Part shown: piece by piece, positions 1 to 6,300 of the stretch
How the letters are laid out: each line of letters starts with the position of its first letter
Position numbering within the stretch: position 1 is the first letter of the stretch
NCBI GenBank assembly: GCA_903970355.1
Contig: CAJCIF010000078.1
Coordinates: 1 to 9,081, forward strand
Length of the DNA stretch: 9,081 nucleotides
Reading direction: 5' to 3'
Source: Actinomycetota bacterium
GTDB lineage: Bacteria > Cyanobacteriota > Vampirovibrionia > Obscuribacterales > Obscuribacteraceae
Notes under the pieces: model-generated
What the model was told of the DNA's origin: nothing
Seen by the model: only the letters and a program-made list of their open reading frames with translations
Databases searched by the model: none
Position numbers and translations under genes: made by a program

Positions 1-1031
1 ACGTTTTCAGTTATGAGAATGGGGGACCGCACCGCTGTTGAAATGACGGTTTCATTAACTCTGGACAGAGCACTTTCGAGTTGCTGCCAATCATCTTCCG
101 TTGCCGGTAATCCAAACCGCAAACTTGGAACATGGTCGAACAAACGGGTCAGTACCGCGCATTGACATAGCCCCTCAAAAATCTCTTTCGCTCTTGGATG
201 CGGAACCCAAACGAAATAATGAGTCGCTCCTTTTGGTTCCAATCCGTATGCTTTGAGCAAAATTTCGAGTCGCTGCGACTTAGCTCTCAGTCTGGCCGAC
301 TGTTCGTTTTGCCAATCAACATCGGCAAGGGCCTCGTTTACCACATAACGCGCCGGTCCATTTACTGTCCATGGTCCCAACTTGTCTTTCATCTGTTCTA
401 TCAGTTCGCGCCATGCCAAAACAAAGCCGGCACGCACACCTGCCAAACCAAAGAACTTGCCGATCGTGCGCAGCACAACCAGGCCGTTAATGCCCGTCAG
501 CCCAGCCATGCTTAGTTCCGGGGTGCTGTCCATGAAGGCTTCATCAATCACTAGCCAGCCACCCTTTTGCACCAACTCTCTAAGCCATGCCAGAAGGACT
601 TCAGGCCTGGCAATAAAACCGGTTGGGTTGTTGGGATTGCAGACAACTAAAACATCGACATCCGGGCGTTGCTCAATGAGTGACTTTTCGCTCAGCACGA
701 GCACTTCATGTCCTTCTCTTTTCCAGGCGTAGGCATGCTCGTTATAAGCAAGAGAAAGCAAAGCCACTCGACTATGAGGCCGCAGCTTCGGTAAAGTTTG
801 AATCGCCGCTTGAGAACCAGCTATTGCGAGCAAGTCATAAGCGCCGTAATAAAGTCTGGCCGTTTCCTCCAAACCATCCGCCTCTTCCGGCAACCGCCGC
901 CAAACTTCGGGAGGAATTTCCGGCACCGGATAATTGTTTGGACTAATGCCACTGGATAGATCCAGCCATTGCTCAAGTGGCCTTCCGTACTTGATTGCTG
1001 CCAATCTCAATCTGCTGCTATGGTCAAGCAT
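1..1031 (-). CDS. cobC: Threonine-phosphate decarboxylase, CobC/CobD type (3' end off the window)
   Basis: A PLP-dependent fold-type I aminotransferase-like enzyme. The family decarboxylates L-threonine phosphate to (R)-1-amino-2-propanol phosphate, the linker that CbiB attaches to the corrin ring. The minus-strand frame is open from ATG at 1031 to the window edge, giving 343 codons without a stop. The protein begins MLDHSSRLRLAA and continues with WLDLSSGISPNNYPVP, like proteobacterial CobC. Visible active-site motifs are CNPNNPTG (residues 131-138), VIDEAF with the PLP-nitrogen-binding Asp163, and TIGKFFGLAGVRAGF with the probable Schiff-base Lys192, followed by a conserved arginine. The start is supported by AGGAG about 11 bases upstream and by an 8-base overlap with the cbiB remnant, which suggests translational coupling. 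Homology to the usual C-terminus appears to end near residue 325, so the remaining visible residues are a tail of unknown length. HisC-type aminotransferases are close relatives, but the neighbouring genes favour the cobalamin enzyme. The symbol cobC follows Pseudomonas usage (cobD in Salmonella). Confidence 0.9.
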   Translation of the reverse strand, partial: MLDHSSRLRLAAIKYGRPLEQWLDLSSGISPNNYPVPEIPPEVWRRLPEEADGLEETARLYYGAYDLLAIAGSQAAIQTLPKLRPHSRVALLSLAYNEHAYAWKREGHEVLVLSEKSLIEQRPDVDVLVVCNPNNPTGFIARPEVLLAWLRELVQKGGWLVIDEAFMDSTPELSMAGLTGINGLVVLRTIGKFFGLAGVRAGFVLAWRELIEQMKDKLGPWTVNGPARYVVNEALADVDWQNEQSARLRAKSQRLEILLKAYGLEPKGATHYFVWVPHPRAKEIFEGLCQCAVLTRLFDHVPSLRFGLPATEDDWQQLESALSRVNETVISTAVRSPILITEN

Positions 1032-1257
1032 ATGCCAGGCATCTCCTAGCATGAGCGTGAGCGAGAAGAATTAGCACCATATATGGTGCAGTAGCCAATC
1101 CATAAGCTCTTCCACTAACACCAATTCTATTTAAGCGAGTTATAATGCCATCATTGCGCGCCAACTTTCCAAATCCAACAAGAGAATGGAAACTTCGTGG
1201 CTCGCCGAAGCACCGATCCAACACCACAGCTAAAAGCAAAAAAAGCGCTGTTTCCAT
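1024..1257 (-). pseudogene. cbiB: Truncated CbiB/CobD adenosylcobinamide-phosphate synthase, N-terminal remnant
   Basis: This 77-codon frame begins with a hydrophobic segment (LFLLLAVVLD) followed by DRCFGEPRSFHSLVGFGKLA, the hallmark N-terminus of CbiB. CbiB is the membrane enzyme that joins aminopropanol phosphate to adenosylcobyric acid. A short charged stretch and a second hydrophobic segment (PYMVLILLAHAHA) follow, and then a stop. Family members are usually about 300 residues with several membrane helices, so roughly three quarters of the protein is missing. The 234 bases available cannot hold the rest in another frame, so this is not a simple frameshift. An in-frame TAG two codons upstream rules out a longer N-terminus. 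The stop codon lies inside codons 2-3 of cobC. The likely explanation is a deletion that kept the cbiB-cobC junction. An assembly error or a small recruited membrane peptide is also possible. Identification of the N-terminus is firm; the functional status is inferred. Confidence 0.72.
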
Positions 1258-1396
1258 GTGGCACTAACATTCCGCGGTAGCAGGATAATATCATGCAGTG
1301 CCATACAAATACGGTTCCAGGCACCACTTCTAATGCCTCTAAAAACGCCGATATGAATCCAATCTAATAAAATCAGATGTCTGGAGCGGACCCTTT
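1258..1396. other. Divergent intergenic spacer between cbiB remnant and cbiG
   Basis: This 139-base region must carry the promoters for both cobalamin transcription units. On the minus strand TATTAT (forward 1285-1290) is a plausible -10 box for cbiB-cobC, but no good -35 lies at the right distance. On the plus strand TAAAAT (1368-1373) is a plausible -10 for cbiG, again without a convincing -35. A weak inverted pair, GTGCC near 1299 and GGCAC near 1320, is too short to call. No B12-box riboswitch consensus was found on either strand. Confidence 0.4.
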
Positions 1397-2173
1397 GTGA
1401 AAAAGAAAATCGGTATCTGGCTGGTTAGGCAAGAAGCAGTGGAAGTTGGCAATAAACTTTCCCAAGCTCTAGGCGGCTCAGTCTACAGACCCTGGACAGT
1501 GACAGATAGCCACAAAGGCTACTTTCAATCTGTCTTCACCGACCAGGAAGCTTGGATTTTAATTATGGCGTGCGGTATAGCCGTCAGGTTCGTCGATGGG
1601 TTATTGCACGATAAATCGACGGACCCTGCTGTGGTGGTTCTAGATGAAGCCGGCCGCAATGTGATTTCGCTTTCCGGTGGACAAGAAGGTGGTGCCAACG
1701 AATTGGCTTATGCTGTCGCAAACTGTCTTAGTGCCAATCCAGTGATCACTACATCATCAGACATTTTGAAACCGCTGGTGGTTGGAATCGGTTGCAAAAA
1801 GGGCATCACAAGCGAACAGATCAAAACTGCACTTTTGGAAGTTCTCAACGGCAGACCCTTATCTGAAGTACGCGAACTGGCAACAATAGATTTAAAAAAA
1901 GACGAACCTGGGCTCGTGGAATTTTGCACCGCAAACAAAATTCCTTTGCGTTGGTTTTCTAAGGATGATGTGGCGGGAAGAGTGTGGGTAGGCAAACCAT
2001 CTCCATGGGTGCTGGAAAACGTGGGCATAGAAGGCGTGTGCGAGCCTTGTGCGTTAATGGCTAACTCGCGCGGCAAATTACTGCGTGAAAAAACAAGCAG
2101 CAACGGAATTGCCATTGCCATTGTTGAAGACATTCCATTAGTGGCAGCTCCTCAAAAGGTGAAGAAGAAGTGA
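1397..2173 (+). CDS. cbiG: Cobalt-precorrin-5A hydrolase CbiG, lacking the middle domain
   Basis: CbiG opens the delta-lactone of cobalt-precorrin-5A with loss of a two-carbon unit, a cytoplasmic step of the early-cobalt (anaerobic) cobalamin route. Translation starts at GTG 1397, with GGAG about ten bases upstream. The 258-residue protein shows the CbiG N-terminal domain: MACGIAVRF around residues 57-65, KSTDPAVVVLDEAG, and LSGGQEGGANELA around 92-104, with glutamine where relatives usually have histidine (SGHxGGAN). The PVITTSSD motif then runs almost directly into the C-terminal CbiG/CobE domain, which opens with VVGIGCKKG (residues 128-136) and ends near residue 250. Typical CbiG proteins are about 330-350 residues with a middle domain of roughly 80-90 residues here. 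That domain is absent with no sign of a frame break. The stop overlaps the next gene by four bases (GTGA), so the two are translationally coupled. Confidence 0.88.
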   Translation: MKKKIGIWLVRQEAVEVGNKLSQALGGSVYRPWTVTDSHKGYFQSVFTDQEAWILIMACGIAVRFVDGLLHDKSTDPAVVVLDEAGRNVISLSGGQEGGANELAYAVANCLSANPVITTSSDILKPLVVGIGCKKGITSEQIKTALLEVLNGRPLSEVRELATIDLKKDEPGLVEFCTANKIPLRWFSKDDVAGRVWVGKPSPWVLENVGIEGVCEPCALMANSRGKLLREKTSSNGIAIAIVEDIPLVAAPQKVKKK

Positions 2174-3276
2174 GCATCAACATTCCCATCACAATTGTTG
2201 CCGGTCTCCCGGGAGCTGGGAAAACGACAATTTTATCGAATCTGATAAAACAAGGTAAAGACCAAAGAATTACCATCGTCGCTTACTCTCAAAACAACGA
2301 GTTTGCAGGTGCGATGGAAGCATTAAAAGACAAAAGCGACATCGATCGAATTATTATTGAAACTTCCGAACAAGCTGTTCCGACACCAATTATGGAACGT
2401 CTGCAAGCTCCGGCACTTCGTTCTCACTTCTTCGTTGATGCTACGTTGTTGATTGTTGAAGCTCCTCTCTTTCTGGACGGCAAGTTCACTTCAGCTGATA
2501 CGGAAGAATCCTTGCAACAAATTTTTCTATGGCAACTCGAATATGCTGATGTGGTAGTTCTAAATAAGATCGATTATTTGCCGGATAACAAATTGCACGA
2601 AGCAGCACAACAAATAAAAAAACTTTGCCCAACAGTTCGATTCTTGGAATTAGCCTACGATGCCAAATTGGATGATGGCATTGCCAGCATTCTTTTACAT
2701 CAAAACATTTTAGATCAACACGTTCCTGAAGAAAATTCCGGCTGGATTTCATTTGCAGTCCGCACTAATGATTGGCAAGAAGCAGATCATTTAAAAGAGG
2801 CGTTCCAGGTAATTTCTGAAAACGAACCAGTTCTAAGAATTAAAGGAACAACCCGAATGGAAGGAAGCGGCGAGCAACTTCTTTTTCAAGGAATGCGCCA
2901 ACGCATTGAGGTGTTCTATCTGGAATCTACACCACATAAACAATTGGTTACTCACAAAGATGATCATCACCTGCATCAGCAGCATCACGAAATCGAACAC
3001 CACCACGATCACCCACATCACCATGCTCCTCCGGAACCACGGCCCCACATCGAACACCATCATCCGGACGCACATGCGAAACATCACCATGCCGGCGAAT
3101 CGCCACAAATGGAAGAAGCAGACCGCCGCTTCGAGAATATTATGGAAGAACATGGTGTTCAAAGCGGTTGGCTAGACAAAAGCACTAAAGGCGAGTTTGT
3201 TTTCTTTGGTTACCATCTCAACCGGGATACTGTGTTGAAAAAGTTAAGAACGTATACTCATACAACCTGGTACTGA
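2170..3276 (+). CDS. cobW: CobW/COG0523-family GTPase with histidine-rich segment, lacking CxCC motif
   Basis: COG0523 proteins are GTP-dependent metallochaperones; CobW is linked to cobalt supply for corrin synthesis. The GTG start overlaps the cbiG stop by four bases and has AAAGGTG about eight bases upstream. The 368-residue protein has a Walker A motif, GLPGAGKTT (residues 12-20), and a G4 motif NKID (132-135). Its CobW C-terminal domain is recognisable from VLRIKGTTRMEG and LLFQGMRQRIEV, ending with VFFGYHLN. Between them residues 256-307 contain 22 histidines in 52 residues, a probable metal-binding or storage loop. Two features are unusual. The GCxCC metal site found after Walker A in most family members is absent, and that stretch is about 30 residues shorter than in YjiA-type proteins. 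The switch II motif, normally E(T/C)TGxADP, reads ETSEQAVP (64-71), replacing the glycine with glutamate. It is therefore a divergent member whose GTPase activity and metal choice cannot be assumed. Its position between cbiG and cbiA supports a role in cobalamin or cobalt handling. Confidence 0.85.
   Translation: MSINIPITIVAGLPGAGKTTILSNLIKQGKDQRITIVAYSQNNEFAGAMEALKDKSDIDRIIIETSEQAVPTPIMERLQAPALRSHFFVDATLLIVEAPLFLDGKFTSADTEESLQQIFLWQLEYADVVVLNKIDYLPDNKLHEAAQQIKKLCPTVRFLELAYDAKLDDGIASILLHQNILDQHVPEENSGWISFAVRTNDWQEADHLKEAFQVISENEPVLRIKGTTRMEGSGEQLLFQGMRQRIEVFYLESTPHKQLVTHKDDHHLHQQHHEIEHHHDHPHHHAPPEPRPHIEHHHPDAHAKHHHAGESPQMEEADRRFENIMEEHGVQSGWLDKSTKGEFVFFGYHLNRDTVLKKLRTYTHTTWY
2935..3090 (+). 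other. Histidine-rich region of the CobW-like protein
   Basis: This segment encodes residues 256-307, in which 22 of 52 residues are histidine, arranged as HH, HHH and HxH groups mixed with Asp, Glu and Pro. The codons alternate between cat and cac, so this is an amino-acid-level bias and not a simple DNA repeat. It lies inside the CobW C-terminal domain, after the LLFQG strand and before the last VFFG strand, which marks it as a surface-loop insertion. Such tracts in CobW relatives and nickel chaperones bind Zn, Co or Ni; the metal here is not known. Confidence 0.85.
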
Positions 3277-3278
3277 AT

Positions 3279-4613
3279 ATGCCGCCGTCCAAATCTTGCC
3301 CAGCACTTTTGATATCCGCTCCTTCCTCAGGGCAGGGCAAGACTTCCATTACAGCCGCTCTGGCGTATCTGCATCGCCAGGCAGGAAAACACGTTCGTGT
3401 CTTTAAAATTGGTCCTGACTTCCTGGATCCTATGATTTTGGAGCGGGCATCAGGCAATCCCGTCTATCAACTCGATTTATGGATGACCGGAGAAAGCGAA
3501 TGCAGAAAGCTTCTTTATGAGGCCGCAGTGGCGGCAGACTTGATATTAATAGAAGGCGTGATGGGGCTCTTCGACGGCAAGCCATCGAGTGCAGACCTGG
3601 CGCAATTGTTTGACATTCCGGTCGTGGCAGTTATCGATGCTTCAAGCATGGCTCAGACATTTAATGCCGTAGCCCATGGGCTTAAGACTTTTCGTTTAAG
3701 TTTGCCATTTGCAGGAGTCTTGGCAAACAATGTCGCAAGCGCGCGGCATGCCGAAATGCTCCTTGACGGTACACCAAAAGGATTGAACTACTTCGGATTC
3801 ATTCCACGCAAAGAACAATTCGCCTTACCGTCCAGACAACTCGGGTTAATGCAGGCAAAAGAGATTCACGACCTTGATCATCGTCTTGCCAGTTTGGCTG
3901 AATCAATAAAGGCAACTGATTTAGCCACAATGCCAGGCTCTATTCAATTCAAAGCAGAACCGGAAATTGAAATTGAACCATCATTGCGCGGCATACGCAT
4001 TGGAGTAGCACGAGATCTCGCTTTCTCTTTTCTGTACCATGCCAATTTAGACTTGCTCAATAGCATGGGAGCTTCGCTCGTCTTCTTTTCTCCAATAGCA
4101 GATCGCGGCATTCCGGCCTGCGATTCCCTCTACTTCCCCGGCGGATATCCGGAGATGTATCTGCAAGAGTTGGAAGAAAACATCTCGATGAAAGAATCAA
4201 TTCTTGCTCATTTTAAAGCGAATCGTCCAATCTATGCGGAATGTGGTGGCATGTTGTACCTGCTGGATAGTTTGACGGATAAAAATGGTTATGAAGGAAA
4301 GATGTTAGGTTTGATATCCGGCCGAGCATTTATGCTCAATCGCTTGAAAGGTTTGGGCTATCAGTCTTGGGATTCTTCAAAAGGTGAAGTGCGTGGACAC
4401 ACATTCCATCATTCAGAAAGCACTATCAATTTGACGCCGTCCGGTTACGCCAGAAGAACCAGTGACGGCCAAGCAGGTGAACCCATATACAAATTGCGGA
4501 ATCTAACGGCTACTTACTTGCACTTCTACTTTCCGTCTTGCCCTTCATTTGCTGCGCAAGCGTTTTTACCGCAAAATCTGTCTTTCCTGGGGAAATCGCC
4601 AACGGTGGCCTAA
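3279..4613 (+). CDS. cbiA: Cobyrinate a,c-diamide synthase CbiA/CobB
   Basis: This glutamine-dependent amidotransferase converts side chains a and c of (hydrogeno)cobyrinate to amides using ATP, a cytoplasmic step in cobalamin synthesis. The 444-residue length is normal for the family. The N-terminal synthetase domain starts with the P-loop SAPSSGQGKTS (residues 13-23), followed by KIGPDFLDP and the acidic motif IEGVMGLFDG. The C-terminal class I glutaminase (GATase_3) domain begins around residue 235. It contains YFPGGYPE, the nucleophile Cys322 in AECGGMLYL, and the late motifs RGHTFHHSE and TYLHFYFPS that carry the conserved histidines. ATG 3279 lies two bases after the cobW stop with only a weak ribosome-binding site, so translation is probably coupled. 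All key motifs are present. CobQ (cobyric acid synthase) is the main alternative, but its start motif and larger size differ. Confidence 0.95.
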   Translation: MPPSKSCPALLISAPSSGQGKTSITAALAYLHRQAGKHVRVFKIGPDFLDPMILERASGNPVYQLDLWMTGESECRKLLYEAAVAADLILIEGVMGLFDGKPSSADLAQLFDIPVVAVIDASSMAQTFNAVAHGLKTFRLSLPFAGVLANNVASARHAEMLLDGTPKGLNYFGFIPRKEQFALPSRQLGLMQAKEIHDLDHRLASLAESIKATDLATMPGSIQFKAEPEIEIEPSLRGIRIGVARDLAFSFLYHANLDLLNSMGASLVFFSPIADRGIPACDSLYFPGGYPEMYLQELEENISMKESILAHFKANRPIYAECGGMLYLLDSLTDKNGYEGKMLGLISGRAFMLNRLKGLGYQSWDSSKGEVRGHTFHHSESTINLTPSGYARRTSDGQAGEPIYKLRNLTATYLHFYFPSCPSFAAQAFLPQNLSFLGKSPTVA

Positions 4614-4615
4614 AC

Positions 4616-5323
4616 TCAAGGCTTCTTTTGATATGGTGCCAGACGCGCATTGTATGCGGCTTTAACTGCGGCTATCTGTCTTTTCGCATCGTCTTCGATA
4701 AACTTGATTTGCGGTTGCATTTCTTCTTTTATTGATTCGTTTGCAGCAGTTGGATCGTAGCGGGTTGTTGTTACATCAGGACCGAGACTAAGCGTTCTCT
4801 TTTCACCATTTGCTGCTATTCGTTCATTCATATCCGCTCGGAGCGTACGGATTCTTTGTTCGGCACTTTCCTCAATTTGACTGATCATTTTTTCGCATTC
4901 AGCATTTATGCGTTGTACGTTTTCGTCTGGTGGTGCTTCTTCTACAGTTTTTGACTCTGCTGTCACAGCAGGCGTTTGCAGTCTTGTTGGCAAAGCCTTC
5001 GCGCTGTTACTTAAAGATTCAAGAGCTTGACGACTGTATACGCCGACATTTCCATTAGGCTCAATTGAAATTGCCTTCTGGTAGGCGGCCATTGCTTCAG
5101 CGGTGCGATTCAATTTAACGAAGACGTTTCCCAATAGATAATTTGCGGTAGGGTCGTTCGGGTTCGCCTTAATCTCTGCAGCAAAATACGCACCCGCTTT
5201 CTCATATTGACCGGCATCATATAACTGTCTTCCCAGATCGGTGAGTTGACCAGCAGAGGCACCATTTTGCACAAGGGCTAAAGTCATCAAACTGATAACA
5301 AGCGACTTCGCTCGGCACAACAT
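4616..5323 (-). CDS. Exported TPR protein with charged helical C-terminus, shorter paralogue
   Basis: A 235-residue protein of unknown function. It has a Sec-type signal peptide (hydrophobic core about residues 7-18, likely cleaved after ASA at 22-24). A tetratricopeptide pair follows at roughly 25-93, with GQYEKAGAYFAAEIKANPNDP and NYLLGNVFVKLN as typical helices. After a linker containing VEEAPPDE comes a long charged alpha-helical, probably coiled-coil stretch to the end. The protein is paralogous to the gene just upstream: over the first 79 residues after the signal peptide I count about 50 identities, and MNERIAANG and YDPTAANE have counterparts there. It lacks the other copy's last 60 or so residues. 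The ATG is supported by GGGAG ten bases upstream (minus strand, forward 5334-5338). TPRs bind proteins, so a scaffold role outside the cytoplasm is plausible but inferred. Its stop is two bases from the convergent cbiA stop. Confidence 0.85.
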   Translation of the reverse strand: MLCRAKSLVISLMTLALVQNGASAGQLTDLGRQLYDAGQYEKAGAYFAAEIKANPNDPTANYLLGNVFVKLNRTAEAMAAYQKAISIEPNGNVGVYSRQALESLSNSAKALPTRLQTPAVTAESKTVEEAPPDENVQRINAECEKMISQIEESAEQRIRTLRADMNERIAANGEKRTLSLGPDVTTTRYDPTAANESIKEEMQPQIKFIEDDAKRQIAAVKAAYNARLAPYQKKP

Positions 5324-5390
5324 CTCTTCGACTCTCCCGTGGATAACCCAATATTAATAGGCAAGGCGCGGTTTTGCTAGTTCCTATCTT
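5324..5390 (-). other. Short gap between the two TPR genes
   Basis: The 67 bases between the TPR genes hold the ribosome-binding site of the downstream gene. I see no hairpin followed by a T-run on the minus strand and no well-spaced -35/-10 pair, although TATTAATAT is AT-rich. Read-through transcription from the upstream gene is the simplest reading. Confidence 0.35.
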
Positions 5391-6299
5391 TCACTTTACG
5401 GTCACATCTACTAATCGCTTAGCGGGCGATGCCATAACAGGCACCGCATCGCCTGAGGCTTCACCATCGCTTTGATAATTTCTGTTGTAGAGACTGGTGC
5501 CGGATGGTACCAAACGCACCTTTCCGCTATTCTGCCCGACATAAGAACGATCGATCGTAACCGCAGAACTCTCATAGGCGGCTATACGTTCTTTATAAAG
5601 TGCCTTCACTGCATCCGTTTGCTTCGCTGCATCATCCCGAATTTGCTTAATTTGGGGTGTGTACTCATCTCGCACTGCTGCGTTTTCCGTAGCGGGATCA
5701 TAGATTTTCACTCGGAAAGAACGTCCTGCGTAAATGGCCGAGCCGTTTGCTGCTAATCGTTCGGACATTTCTCGTTGCAACGTTGCGATCTTGTCATCCG
5801 CATTTCTGGAAATTTCGTCTACCTTAGCTTGGCATTCAACCTCCAAACGCCTCTGGTTTTCACCGGTTTGTTTGGAAACGGCCATTGCAGATGACTTGGC
5901 ATCAAGAGCATCCATGTCGGGTGGACCAGACGCCGTAATTGGTTTTTGCACTGGCACAGTTAAGCCTTCTTTTGCTTGACGGCTATATTGACCAGCCGGT
6001 CCTTTCGGATCGAGCAAAATTGCTTTATCGTATGCGCTTTTGGCTTCAGCACTACGGTTCAACCTGACGAATGTATTTCCAAGTAAGTAATAACCATTGG
6101 CGCTCTTCGGATTTGCCTTAACTTCAGCTTCGAAATAAGATCCGGCCTTTTCAAATTGCCCGGCATTATATAAACGCATTCCTTCGTCTGTCAGTTGACT
6201 TGCACTAGCATTAGCATTAGAAGAAACAATGGCAAAACTTGCCACGGAAACAAGAACTAATGCCCTTACTGAAGAAATCACGGTGTCTTTGCCTAACAT
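5391..6299 (-). CDS. Exported TPR protein with charged helical region and extended C-terminal tail
   Basis: A 302-residue protein of unknown function. The N-terminal signal peptide has a hydrophobic core at about residues 8-25 and a likely cleavage after ASA (31-33). A TPR pair follows at about 35-102, with GQFEKAGSYFEAEVKANP and YYLLGNTFVRLNRSAEAKSA. A linker with PPDMDALDA leads to a charged helical region, about 145-245, that includes LQREMSERLAANG and KIYDPATE. The last 60 or so residues form a polar tail rich in Ser, Gly and Tyr with no recognised domain, absent from the downstream paralogue. The ATG sits one base after the stop of the VWA gene. No clear Shine-Dalgarno is visible, so translation probably depends on re-initiation after the VWA gene. 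The coupling links the two products in dosage and suggests they act together in the periplasm or at the cell surface. Confidence 0.87.
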   Translation of the reverse strand: MLGKDTVISSVRALVLVSVASFAIVSSNANASASQLTDEGMRLYNAGQFEKAGSYFEAEVKANPKSANGYYLLGNTFVRLNRSAEAKSAYDKAILLDPKGPAGQYSRQAKEGLTVPVQKPITASGPPDMDALDAKSSAMAVSKQTGENQRRLEVECQAKVDEISRNADDKIATLQREMSERLAANGSAIYAGRSFRVKIYDPATENAAVRDEYTPQIKQIRDDAAKQTDAVKALYKERIAAYESSAVTIDRSYVGQNSGKVRLVPSGTSLYNRNYQSDGEASGDAVPVMASPAKRLVDVTVK

Positions 6300-6300
6300 G

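Noticed and set aside
198..946. Overlapping plus-strand open frames opposite cobC
   Set aside because: They lie antisense to a well-supported PLP enzyme and show no family motifs or ribosome-binding sites.
1024..1257. cbiB broken by a single frameshift with the rest in another frame
   Set aside because: Only 234 bases lie between the cbiB start and the cobC start, and cobC is continuous, so no space exists for the missing residues.
1258..1396. Possible cobalamin riboswitch before cbiB or cbiG
   Set aside because: Neither strand shows the B12 box or the other conserved riboswitch core segments, and 139 bases is tight for one. The GTGCC/GGCAC pair alone is not enough.
2941..3090. DNA repeat array or CRISPR-like pattern in the cat/cac-rich stretch
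   Set aside because: There are no regularly spaced identical repeats. The pattern follows codon boundaries of a histidine-rich protein segment.
2833..3162. Minus-strand frame of 109 codons rich in Met and Val opposite the histidine tract
   Set aside because: Its composition is simply the reverse complement of cat/cac codons, and the plus-strand protein is clearly real.
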